Shown here: in pieces, positions 1-6,506 of the stretch | How the letters are laid out: the number at the start of each line of letters is the position of its first letter | Numbering within the stretch: position 1 is the first letter of the stretch | From: Verrucomicrobiota bacterium | GTDB taxonomy: Bacteria > Verrucomicrobiota > Verrucomicrobiia > Opitutales > UBA953 | NCBI GenBank assembly: GCA_009924965.1 | Contig: RFQN01000020.1 | Coordinates: 1-13,672, forward strand | Direction of reading: 5' to 3' | Length of the DNA stretch: 13,672 nucleotides | Made by a program: the position numbers and the translations under genes | Notes under the pieces: generated by a model | Databases searched by the model: none | What the model saw: the letters and a program-made list of their open reading frames with translations, nothing else | What the model was told of the DNA's origin: nothing

Positions 1-173
1 GGTTGGGCCCCGGCCGGCGACAGGTCGAGGATCGCCAAACGAGCATGCGCGAGGCCGACGCGTCCCTCCGTCCAAGCGCCTTGGCCATCGGGCCCGCGGT
101 GCGCGATGGCCGACGCCATCTTCGTGAGCAAGTCCGGGGCATAGTCCCCGAAATATCCAGCGATGCCGCACAT
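1..173 (-). CDS. asnB: Asparagine synthetase-like glutamine amidotransferase (AsnB family), 3'-partial
   Basis: Only the first 57 codons are present; the frame is open to the window edge, so the rest lies beyond base 1. The translation begins MCGIAGYFGDYAP, continues with IAHRGPDGQGAW at about residues 23-34 and reaches AHARLAILDLSPAGAQ. These are hallmarks of a class II (Ntn) glutamine amidotransferase domain of glutamine-hydrolysing asparagine synthetases: Cys2 becomes the N-terminal nucleophile after Met removal, and HRGPD is a conserved glutaminase motif. The ATG lies one base after the stop of the upstream glycosyltransferase gene. In polysaccharide loci, AsnB-like enzymes are generally thought to amidate uronic acid carboxyl groups rather than make asparagine. 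With wecB/wecC in the same operon, amidation of ManNAcA or a related uronate is a reasonable inference. The synthetase domain that would show the acceptor is not visible. Family assignment is firm; substrate is a guess. Confidence 0.93.
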   Translation of the reverse strand, partial: MCGIAGYFGDYAPDLLTKMASAIAHRGPDGQGAWTEGRVGLAHARLAILDLSPAGAQ

Positions 174-174
174 G

Positions 175-1194
175 TCAGGCAGACTCCTTCCTCCAAGGCG
201 TGCCATGCGCCAACCATGCCACCAGTTCGGGCAGCCGGTCGGAGACCTTGACCTGAGAAGCAGGGGCGACTTGACCGAGGCAACGCGCCACCTGTTGGGC
301 GATATCCGCAGGAGCGCCCGGGTCAAAAGTGGCGTGCGGCCTGACCACGGCGTGCACGTAGGGCCGGTCGGAAGCGAGCACCGCGCACCCGGCCTCGGCG
401 GCCTCGATCAGGCCCAAGCCGAAGCTCTCGACGAGCGAAGGGTATACTTGGTAGCCGCATTGAGCGTAGATCGGGCCAGGCTCAGCGAAGCCATGGTTGA
501 CGATGTCCGCTCCGGCCGCCTGAAGTTCCGCGATCTGTGCCCGCACGCGCGGGTACGCCGCCGTGACCGTCAAATGCAGCCCGGGGCGCAGGCCTTGCGC
601 GAGCAACTGGCGCCAGGCGGCGAAGAGCGCCGCGTGGTTTTTATGCGGATGTGCCTCGCCCACGTAGGCGAACTGATCCCAACGGCGTTGGGCCGAAGCG
701 ACCAACGTGACTCGCGGCTGGGCAAAGAACGGCAACGCGTCGACCATGGCGCGATCGCCGACGGCCGCACGCAAAGCGGTCACCATATTCTCGGTCTGGA
801 CGAGAAAATGGTCCGTGTTGCGCGCAAAGTGGCGGACATAAGCCATCTTGGCGGACATCACGAGCCGATCCCGCCAGGCTTGGCCGACGTAGCGCTCGCA
901 GAAGAGCAAGTTATGGAAATATGTAACCGTCGGGGCGGCTAACCGCACAGGTGGAGGCACGTTGCCGAAACATAGCACCCGCGAGAACTCCGCGCCGTGC
1001 GTGCGGTAGAAGCGCCGCCGGAAGAAATGGCTCGGGACCGCATCAAACACGCGGCACCCCGCCGTATCCACGTCCTTAACGCGGATGTCCCGCAGGAGGG
1101 CAAACTCCGCCTGTCCACGGAGTTCGTTGACGAGGCGACGCAACAGGCCGATGCCTCCGCCGACGTTGATATGGGTGGCGTCGATGAGGATCAT
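175..1194 (-). CDS. GT4-type (GT-B fold) glycosyltransferase
   Basis: A 339-residue protein. The chosen start is the ATG at 1194, giving MILIDATHINVGGGIGLLRR, the usual N-terminal beta strand and Gly-rich loop of GT-B enzymes. A longer frame back to 1251 adds 19 residues with no family resemblance that overlap the upstream gene. The C-terminal half carries FAYVGEAHPHKNH (about residues 175-187), a 'YVG..HPHKN' donor-domain start, and ESFGLGLIE (256-264), the E-x7-E signature of GT4 retaining transferases, followed by an AAEAGCAVLASD stretch. There is no signal peptide or membrane segment, so it is probably a cytoplasmic, membrane-associated enzyme adding one sugar to the lipid-linked repeat unit. 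The start overlaps the preceding GT2 stop as ATGA, implying translational coupling. Donor and acceptor cannot be read from the sequence. Confidence 0.9.
   Translation of the reverse strand: MILIDATHINVGGGIGLLRRLVNELRGQAEFALLRDIRVKDVDTAGCRVFDAVPSHFFRRRFYRTHGAEFSRVLCFGNVPPPVRLAAPTVTYFHNLLFCERYVGQAWRDRLVMSAKMAYVRHFARNTDHFLVQTENMVTALRAAVGDRAMVDALPFFAQPRVTLVASAQRRWDQFAYVGEAHPHKNHAALFAAWRQLLAQGLRPGLHLTVTAAYPRVRAQIAELQAAGADIVNHGFAEPGPIYAQCGYQVYPSLVESFGLGLIEAAEAGCAVLASDRPYVHAVVRPHATFDPGAPADIAQQVARCLGQVAPASQVKVSDRLPELVAWLAHGTPWRKESA
184..192 (-). promoter_or_regulatory. Shine-Dalgarno-like site of the asnB-like gene
   Basis: On the minus strand this reads AGGAAGGAG. The AAGGAG core (bases 184-189) is separated from the ATG at base 173 by 10 bases, slightly longer than the usual spacing. 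It lies inside the last codons of the upstream glycosyltransferase gene. It is the only purine-rich, anti-SD-complementary site I can find ahead of any of the 12 visible start codons, and it supports the MCGIAG start. Confidence 0.5.
1191..1194 (-). other. ATGA start/stop overlap coupling GT2 and GT4 genes
   Basis: The GT4 start ATG (1194-1192) and the GT2 stop TGA (1193-1191) form ATGA on the minus strand. This four-base overlap is a standard arrangement for termination-reinitiation, and no Shine-Dalgarno-like sequence precedes it. Confidence 0.8.
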
Positions 1195-2027
1195 GCGGAC
1201 GGGGCGAGGGCCTGGACGGGACGTCCACGGTAGCTCCGGGTGTCGGACCATGCGCCGAAGGCACTGCCGTCGGCCAGTTTCTGGGCGGCCGAGAGCAGCC
1301 GCGCCCAGGTCGACAAGCGATACCCACGGCGAGCATAGAGGCCCGCGACCTCCGCCTGAATCTCGCGAGCCCGCGGATTGACGTAGGTCGAGAACTGGTC
1401 CGCCGTCTTGGATTGCTCATGCATCCGGAAGGCCCAGCAGTAGTGGCGGAAGCGGCGAGGGTAATGGCCAAGGGCCATGAACTTGAGCCAGAGGTCGATA
1501 TCCATGGCGTAGCGGAGGTCGGGGGAAAACCCTCCGACCTCCCGATACAAGTCAGCGGAGAAAAAGCTGCTGGGGCCGCACACCGTGATGGGCGCATCCG
1601 GACGGCGCAACCAAGCCGGCTGGTCGGTCGGCCCGCGGAAGCAGGCGAGGACTTCGAGGTCGGCGTTGGTCCGGATAAAGTCTCCCGAGGCCCACGCACT
1701 TCCATCGGCAAGTGCGGCCTTGGCCGCCGCCAGGGCGCCGGGCAAAAGGATGTCGTCGGCGTTCAGCCAGACGAAGTAGCGCCCCCGGCCGCGCGCGAAA
1801 CCTTTGTTGAACGCGTCGCTTTGGCCACGATCAGGTTCGGTCACCCACCAGTCCAAGAGTGGAGCGTATTCGCGGAGCAGCTCGACCGTGCCGTCCGTGC
1901 TTCCGCCGTCGACGACGATGAGTTCGAAGTCCTGGCACGACTGGGCCAGGACCGAGTCGAGCGCCGCGCGCAGGAAGCGTCCGTAATTATAGGTGGCGAT
2001 GACGACGGTGAAGCAGGGGGCGTCCAT
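1191..2027 (-). CDS. Family 2 (GT-A fold) glycosyltransferase
   Basis: A 278-residue protein starting MDAPCFTVVIATYNYGRFLR, the classic GT2 N-terminus. Next come LIVVDGGSTDGT (about 37-47) and EPDRGQSDAFNKGF (64-77). NADD at 89-92 occupies the DxD metal/nucleotide-binding position, and MDIDLWLK (175-182) matches the acceptor-side 'D.DL.L' region of family 2. There is no membrane segment, so it is a soluble or peripheral inverting transferase. The start lies 41 bases inside the end of the upstream Wzy-like gene in a different frame; the conserved GT2 strand begins at once, so a downstream start is unlikely. The TGA overlaps the next ATG as ATGA. Specificity is unknown; one glycosidic linkage of the repeat unit is the probable role. 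Confidence 0.93.
   Translation of the reverse strand: MDAPCFTVVIATYNYGRFLRAALDSVLAQSCQDFELIVVDGGSTDGTVELLREYAPLLDWWVTEPDRGQSDAFNKGFARGRGRYFVWLNADDILLPGALAAAKAALADGSAWASGDFIRTNADLEVLACFRGPTDQPAWLRRPDAPITVCGPSSFFSADLYREVGGFSPDLRYAMDIDLWLKFMALGHYPRRFRHYCWAFRMHEQSKTADQFSTYVNPRAREIQAEVAGLYARRGYRLSTWARLLSAAQKLADGSAFGAWSDTRSYRGRPVQALAPSA
1987..2027 (-). other. 41-base coding overlap between the Wzy-like gene and the GT2 gene
   Basis: The Wzy-like frame ends with TAA at 1989-1987, whereas the GT2 ATG is at 2027-2025 in another frame. The overlap encodes the last 13 residues of the membrane protein and the first conserved strand of the GT2 enzyme. It is by far the longest overlap in the operon; the others are 1 and 4 bases. 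Confidence 0.85.
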
Positions 2028-3273
2028 CGGGCGTGGCAGGTTGAGCGGCGGCGGCCGCGGTTTCAGCGAAGGTTCGGAAATTGAACAGGAGGCCCAGCGC
2101 CAAGCCGATGACCAGGTAGGTCGAGGCCAACCAACCGCCGGAAATCGAGTAGACGATCAAGTAGTTGAAGGGCACCAAGATGACCGCCTTCTGGTCGACC
2201 TCGCCCGGACCGAAGAAGACTCGCGCCGAGGCGTAGAGCAAGGCCAACCAAAGACAGACCGTGAGCACGGCGCCGACCTTCAGCACCGGCGTCAACGTGG
2301 TGTAGTGTAAGCCGGTGGCGATGACCTTCATCGGCGCCCCGGTATCGGGGTCGTAGCCATTCATCAAGAAACCCGTCCCGAGCCCATTGCCGGCCACCCA
2401 GCCACGCGGCGTCATCTGATCCAAGAACTCCTCGAATTCTTCGCTGCGGCCGGTCGAATTCGCGATGCTATCCATCCCGCGCGCGTCGGTGATCGAATCC
2501 AGGACGTAGTACCCGCCAAGCGCCATCAAAGGCGCGATCATAAACAGCCAAACCGTGAAGCCCGTGGCGAACGCGCCCAGCATGCGCCGCAGCAGGAGCA
2601 GCATCAACTGGGCGAAGAGCAAGAAGAACGCGATGGCGATGGAGCGGGTCAGCGTGAAGTAAGCCACGAGGCCGACCATGGTCACGGAGACGATCGGCAG
2701 GAGCAGGCCGAGCCGGAACACCACCTGCAAGGGCACGAGGAACAAGAGCGGGCTGATGACGTAGAACAAGCTGATGCTGACCACGCGGTTGCTGGCGTCG
2801 GCGTCAATCTGCACGTAGCCGAACCGCATCAGGAGGATGTTGGCGACGCCCATCAGCACGCAGAGCCACGAGACCCGCGCGACCAACGTGCGCAAGGATT
2901 CAAAGGACGCCTCGGCGAGCTTCAGGCCGAACGCGACCGACAGGAACAGCAGGAGGTCGAGGATGAATTCGCGCCAGCCGAGCGGCCAGGCGTTCTCGCC
3001 GCCGCGCGTCAGGTAGGTGAGGATGAGCCCGTAGAACATCAGGGCGACGGCCCACACGGAGGTCCCGCGCCAAAACTGCCGCACAAAGAGGTAGGGCAAG
3101 GCGACCAATACCATGACCACGCCGAAGACGACGTCGCCGTAATAAGGCAGGACGGCCTTCACCCATTGCGTCGGGAGGGTGAGGATGAAATAGGCGACGA
3201 GCAGGAGCCAGGTGGTGACCGGCCCCACGGGCAAGAGCGCGCGGCCGGGCGACGCCGAGGGGAAAGGCTGCAT
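1987..3273 (-). CDS. Polytopic membrane protein, probable O-antigen/polysaccharide polymerase (Wzy-like)
   Basis: A 428-residue, strongly hydrophobic protein with about 11-12 predictable membrane segments (roughly residues 15-35, 45-65, 72-88, 101-120, 129-150, 163-182, 186-206, 210-229, 233-257, 326-349, 361-378 and 379-397). A long hydrophilic loop at 258-325 contains NSTGRSEEF (272-280) and GWVAGNGLGTGF (291-302), resembling the 'GR...W......G.G.G' loop of the O-antigen ligase/polymerase superfamily. It would join lipid-linked repeat units on the periplasmic face of the inner membrane. A WaaL-type ligase has the same overall topology and is the main alternative; position inside a glycosyltransferase operon favours Wzy. 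The gene starts three bases after the FkbM stop. The Ala/Pro/Arg/His-rich tail (about 404-428) runs into the next gene and looks unconserved. Confidence 0.8.
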   Translation of the reverse strand: MQPFPSASPGRALLPVGPVTTWLLLVAYFILTLPTQWVKAVLPYYGDVVFGVVMVLVALPYLFVRQFWRGTSVWAVALMFYGLILTYLTRGGENAWPLGWREFILDLLLFLSVAFGLKLAEASFESLRTLVARVSWLCVLMGVANILLMRFGYVQIDADASNRVVSISLFYVISPLLFLVPLQVVFRLGLLLPIVSVTMVGLVAYFTLTRSIAIAFFLLFAQLMLLLLRRMLGAFATGFTVWLFMIAPLMALGGYYVLDSITDARGMDSIANSTGRSEEFEEFLDQMTPRGWVAGNGLGTGFLMNGYDPDTGAPMKVIATGLHYTTLTPVLKVGAVLTVCLWLALLYASARVFFGPGEVDQKAVILVPFNYLIVYSISGGWLASTYLVIGLALGLLFNFRTFAETAAAAAQPATPDGRPLLHRRHRHL

Positions 3274-3276
3274 GGT

Positions 3277-4149
3277 TTAGAAAGACATACCAAGGACCGT
3301 CACGGGAAGCGCGGCCTTGAGGCGCGCTTCGATGAACGGGAGGTCCCGGCAGTAGATGGTGTTATGCGGGCCGGGCGAGACCAGAGGCCGCAGGCTCCGC
3401 GTGAAGGGGTCGTAAGCATAGGGCGCGAAGCCCGCCGCCAACAGGTCGGCATGCAAGGCCGACTCATCATAACCGTAACGCCGGCCCAGCCCATTGAGCT
3501 CGACGATGAGGGCTCGGAGGGCCGGGTTGGCCAAATGCCGCCGGGCGCCGCGGAAGACCTCCGTCTCGAACCCTTCCACATCGACCTTCATGAGCAGGGG
3601 CGTCGCAAAGAGGTCTTCGTCCAACGTGACCACCGGCACCTCCAACGCGGACGCCTCCTCCGCCGCCACCACGTGGTTCATGGCGTCCTGCCCAGCGCTC
3701 ATCTTCAGCGTGCCCGGGGCCGCGCCGACCGCGGCCGGCACCAAACGAGAGCGGCCATCCAAAGCGTCGTTCAGGCGGAGATTGTCCTGCAGCCGCTCAA
3801 AGGTGGTCGGCACGGGCTCGTAGCTGACGGTGCCGGCTCCGCAGACGCCCCGGGCCAAGATGGTATAGCTCCCCATGTTCGCACCGACGTCGACGAAGCG
3901 ATCGCTGGGGCGCAACAGGTGCAGCAGGAAGGCCATGTCCTCGAATTCATGGAGACCGGCGTAATAATTGCCGGTGAGCCCGCCCCACCCTCGCTGCAGC
4001 CAGAGCTTGGCGCCGCCGACCCAAACGTAGCAATGGCGGCCCGGCTGGAGCCGCGAACGCAACTGCCACCACGCGAAACGTCCGAAGCCCACCCAGGGCT
4101 GACCGCGCAGCAACGGATGCTGCAAAAGGAATCGAAGCGTCGGGTGCAT
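3277..4149 (-). CDS. FkbM-family SAM-dependent methyltransferase
   Basis: A 290-residue protein. FVDVGANMGSYTILA (about 85-99) is the SAM-binding motif I of FkbM methyltransferases, SYEPVP (109-114) supplies the acidic residue at the end of strand beta 2, and LLMKVDVEGFETEVFRGA (185-202) with LIVELNGLG (214-222) are the distinctive 'K.DVEG.E..V..G' and 'VE' motifs of the family. FkbM enzymes are O-methyltransferases, and copies in polysaccharide clusters are generally taken to O-methylate sugar hydroxyls. The first 60 residues form an N-terminal extension rich in Trp, Arg and Gly that may contact acceptor or membrane. The ATG is three bases after the acyl ligase stop and the TAA is three bases before the Wzy-like start. 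Family is certain; substrate sugar and position are unknown. Confidence 0.92.
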   Translation of the reverse strand: MHPTLRFLLQHPLLRGQPWVGFGRFAWWQLRSRLQPGRHCYVWVGGAKLWLQRGWGGLTGNYYAGLHEFEDMAFLLHLLRPSDRFVDVGANMGSYTILARGVCGAGTVSYEPVPTTFERLQDNLRLNDALDGRSRLVPAAVGAAPGTLKMSAGQDAMNHVVAAEEASALEVPVVTLDEDLFATPLLMKVDVEGFETEVFRGARRHLANPALRALIVELNGLGRRYGYDESALHADLLAAGFAPYAYDPFTRSLRPLVSPGPHNTIYCRDLPFIEARLKAALPVTVLGMSF

Positions 4150-4152
4150 CGT

Positions 4153-5496
4153 TCAGCGGATTTTCTTGAGGCGCTCCCCGCTGACGGCGTCCACAAAGCT
4201 GACCCGGGTCGGGACTTTATGGGCAGCCAAGGCGCGGCGACAGGCGTTCCGGATGGCGGCGCGCAGTTGTTCCTGGTCGGCCGCGGCGGCCGCGACGACT
4301 TCCGCGACGACCGCTTGGCCGATCAAGGCATGGGCCTCACCGCGCACGCGGCAATCCAGGACCAAGGGCAAGCCGAGGATGACGGACTCGACTTCGGCGG
4401 GCATGAGCTTTTCGCCCCCGACGTTGATGACTTCGCCCAGGCGACCGAGGATGCGCAAGGTCCCGGCGGGGCCGAGCTCGACCTTATCGCCGGTGCGGAA
4501 CCAGCCATCGGCCGTGAACTTGCCGACCGCATCGCGGGCATCGAGATAGCCGCCGACCTGCGTCCGGCTCCGCAGCCAGAGCTCGTCCTCGACGACCTTC
4601 CATTCGGTGGCTGGGTCGACGAACCGAATATAGGTGGAAGCAGGGTCCGGGCTTTCGGTGCGAATGATGCCCGTCTCGCTCGTCCCGAAGGTCTGGATGA
4701 AACGTACCCGCGGGAAAGCCGCGCGCAAACGCTGGAGCAAGCCGGGCGGCATCGGCTCGGTGCCATAGGTGATGACGCGCAAGCCGCTGAGGTCACGCGT
4801 GACGGCTTCGCCCGAAACGAGCAACAGGTTGAGGAACGTCGGCGACGCCGGCAGCACGGCCACGCGCTGGCGCTCCATGGCCGCGGCCACCGCCGCGGCG
4901 GAGCGGTCCGCAGGTACGACCAACGTCGCCCCGGCCGCGAGCGTGCCGAGCAACGTATTCAGCCCGCCGATATGGTCGAAGCCCAATAAGGCCAGCACCG
5001 GCAGGCGATTCAGGCGACGTTCCGCATAGGTCGCCAAGAGGACCGTCAGGTCCTGCACCATCACCTTGGGCCGACCGCTCGTACCGCTCGAGAACAAGAC
5101 CAGACCAGCATGGCCCTGCTGACGGAGGGCGCCAAAGGCCGGATGCGCAGAGGGCTCGGAGACGCGGGGCAAGAGCTTCCAGGCGCGGCCGGTGGAGGTG
5201 ACGATCCATTGCGCCCCGACTTCCGCCAGCTTGCCGGGGTGCTCGGCCAAGTTACCCGCCAACGGCGCCACGGCGTGACCGGCTTCGGCCAAAGCGAACA
5301 ACCAAGCGACCGCCGCCGGCTCGTGCTCGCCGACCAACGCGAACACCGCCGGCTCCTCCAGCGCGAGCGCCTGCAAATCCGCGCGGGCGGCCTGCCACAA
5401 GCGTTCTAGGTCCGCATAGGTGCAGTCCCCCCACGGCCCTTGCATGGCAAGGGCGCCCCCGCGTTCCCGCAGGCGTTGGCTGAACCAAGCGGACAT
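4153..5496 (-). CDS. AMP-dependent acyl ligase (ANL superfamily, acyl-CoA/acyl-ACP synthetase-like)
   Basis: A 447-residue adenylate-forming enzyme. Core motifs appear in order: the phosphate-binding loop LFSSGTSGRPK at 134-144, FGTSETG at 270-276, FRTGD at 333-337, and the hinge and following strand GRLGEVINVGGEKLMPAEVE at 351-370. The protein ends SGERLKKIR, aligning with the C-terminal 'G-K' (A10) region. The usual lysine right after Gly appears to be Glu, and lysines sit four and five residues further on, so adenylation chemistry may use a shifted Lys. At 447 residues it is shorter than typical 500-550-residue acyl-CoA synthetases, closer to small acyl-activating enzymes. The ATG at 5496 shares its A with the SDR stop (TGATG), fixing the start. 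Next to an ACP and an SDR, the likely role is activating a free acid and loading it on the ACP (inference). CoA is the alternative acceptor. Confidence 0.88.
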   Translation of the reverse strand: MSAWFSQRLRERGGALAMQGPWGDCTYADLERLWQAARADLQALALEEPAVFALVGEHEPAAVAWLFALAEAGHAVAPLAGNLAEHPGKLAEVGAQWIVTSTGRAWKLLPRVSEPSAHPAFGALRQQGHAGLVLFSSGTSGRPKVMVQDLTVLLATYAERRLNRLPVLALLGFDHIGGLNTLLGTLAAGATLVVPADRSAAAVAAAMERQRVAVLPASPTFLNLLLVSGEAVTRDLSGLRVITYGTEPMPPGLLQRLRAAFPRVRFIQTFGTSETGIIRTESPDPASTYIRFVDPATEWKVVEDELWLRSRTQVGGYLDARDAVGKFTADGWFRTGDKVELGPAGTLRILGRLGEVINVGGEKLMPAEVESVILGLPLVLDCRVRGEAHALIGQAVVAEVVAAAAADQEQLRAAIRNACRRALAAHKVPTRVSFVDAVSGERLKKIR

Positions 5497-5498
5497 CA
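5494..5498 (-). other. TGATG stop/start overlap coupling SDR and acyl ligase
   Basis: On the minus strand the SDR stop TGA (5498-5496) and the ligase start ATG (5496-5494) share one A. No Shine-Dalgarno-like sequence lies upstream, so ligase translation probably depends on ribosomes terminating on the SDR. This predicts matched expression of the two enzymes. Confidence 0.8.
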
Positions 5499-6188
5499 AG
5501 TGAGTTGGCCGAGGTAACGGATCGTGCCGCTGGCCGAAGTGGGCTGCCGCCATTCCTGAGCGATGAAGTCGACGGCTTCCGCCAGCAACGTGCCGCGCGG
5601 GCGGCCGATCCGCTGGTTGAGCACTGCGAGCTTCTCGGCGCCGACGGCGCGGGTCAGGTCCGTGTCGAGCGGCCCCAACCCGACGGCGTTGACGCGCACG
5701 CCCTGCCCTTGGAGCTCCGCCGCGGCGACCTTCGTCAAGGCCTCGACGGCGGCCTTGCTGGCCACATAGGCCGCCTCGCCCGACAGCGCCAGCGGCACGG
5801 CCACAGTGGTGAGGTTGATGACCAAGCCCGCGCGCTGGCGCACCATCGCCTTGCCAACGGCCTGCAGGCAATGCCAAGCGCCCAGATAGTTGACTCGCAT
5901 GAGCGCGGCGGCCGTCGCCGCGGGCGTCAACAACAGGGCGTTCATCGAGGCGGCGCCGGCGTTGTTGATGAGCAGGTCGACCCGGCCCGCAGCCGCGAGG
6001 ACCGCCGCGACAGCCGCGTGGACGGAAGCCTCATCGCCCACGTCCACCACGTGCGGCTGGAAACGCGGGTGCGCCAGGGACTGCACGCTCCGCGCGAACC
6101 CATGGACGATCCAGCCTTCGGCCAGCAAGGTTTCGGCGAGGGCGCGGCCTAGGCCGCGCGAGGACCCGGTGATGATGGCGACGGACAT
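5496..6188 (-). CDS. Short-chain dehydrogenase/reductase (FabG-like SDR)
   Basis: A 230-residue classical SDR. TGSSRGLG at 7-14 is the TGxxxGxG cofactor loop, and the Arg following Ser is typical of NADP(H) users. NNAG at 75-78, structural Asn100, and YVASK with Tyr141 and Lys145 complete the Rossmann and active-site signatures. The catalytic Ser normally found 13 residues before Tyr is Thr128 here (sequence LTTVAV). Thr keeps a hydroxyl, so activity is plausible but the change is unusual. The gene starts four bases after the ACP stop and its TGA overlaps the ligase ATG. Placement between ACP and acyl ligase suggests reduction of a 3-oxoacyl-ACP intermediate, for example to a 3-hydroxyacyl group (inference); a nucleotide-sugar ketone is the alternative. 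FabG itself is usually a little longer, about 245 residues. Confidence 0.9.
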   Translation of the reverse strand: MSVAIITGSSRGLGRALAETLLAEGWIVHGFARSVQSLAHPRFQPHVVDVGDEASVHAAVAAVLAAAGRVDLLINNAGAASMNALLLTPAATAAALMRVNYLGAWHCLQAVGKAMVRQRAGLVINLTTVAVPLALSGEAAYVASKAAVEALTKVAAAELQGQGVRVNAVGLGPLDTDLTRAVGAEKLAVLNQRIGRPRGTLLAEAVDFIAQEWRQPTSASGTIRYLGQLT

Positions 6189-6192
6189 GGGA

Positions 6193-6504
6193 TTAGGCGT
6201 GGGAAGAGTGGACGAGCTCGACGATGTGGTCGGCCAAGAGCCCGACGCGGCGGAAGGGCGAGGTCAGCCGGCTCATCGCCTTCTCGTCGGCGATGGTGAT
6301 CCTGCGGCCGGTGGCCTGGAAGATGTCTTCTTCGAGGTCCGCCATCAGCGTCACCAACCCGATGCTATCCAGCGGCGAAGCCTCACCGAAGAGACGGGTC
6401 TGCTCATCGGCCTGCGCCAAAGCGGGCTTGCCCAGCTCTTGCCCAAGCAGGGCAAGACGGGCGAGCACCAGACGCACGGCGGCGTCACGCGTGAAAGGAA
6501 CCAT
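6193..6504 (-). CDS. Acyl carrier protein (phosphopantetheine-binding)
   Basis: A 103-residue small acidic protein. SPLDSIGLVTLMADLEEDI (about residues 43-61) contains the DS-(I/L) phosphopantetheine site, with Ser47 as the predicted modified residue, followed by the acidic helix that partner enzymes recognise. It is longer than a standard 75-80-residue ACP, with extra residues on both sides of the core. The ATG at 6504 is two bases after the glycosyltransferase stop, and the SDR starts four bases after its TAA. A longer upstream frame exists but lies wholly inside the glycosyltransferase gene. A dedicated ACP in a sugar operon suggests delivery of an acyl group to an amino sugar or hydroxyl on the glycan. 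No ketosynthase or acyltransferase is seen nearby, so that step is unassigned. Confidence 0.88.
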   Translation of the reverse strand: MVPFTRDAAVRLVLARLALLGQELGKPALAQADEQTRLFGEASPLDSIGLVTLMADLEEDIFQATGRRITIADEKAMSRLTSPFRRVGLLADHIVELVHSSHA

Positions 6505-6506
6505 GG

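Noticed and set aside
163..942. 259-codon open frame on the plus strand
   Set aside because: Antisense to the GT4 gene, which carries an intact E-x7-E motif and tight coupling to its neighbours. No family resemblance in the plus-strand frame.
3166..4989. 607-codon open frame on the plus strand
   Set aside because: It is antisense to the Wzy-like start, FkbM and acyl ligase genes, all with clear motifs. Its translation is dominated by Arg, Gly, Asp, Glu, Gln and His with no recognisable domain, as expected of a GC-rich shadow frame.
5497..5877. 127-residue N-terminal extension of the acyl ligase
   Set aside because: Overlaps the SDR catalytic region in another frame and is Arg/Gly-rich. The TGATG junction gives a natural start.
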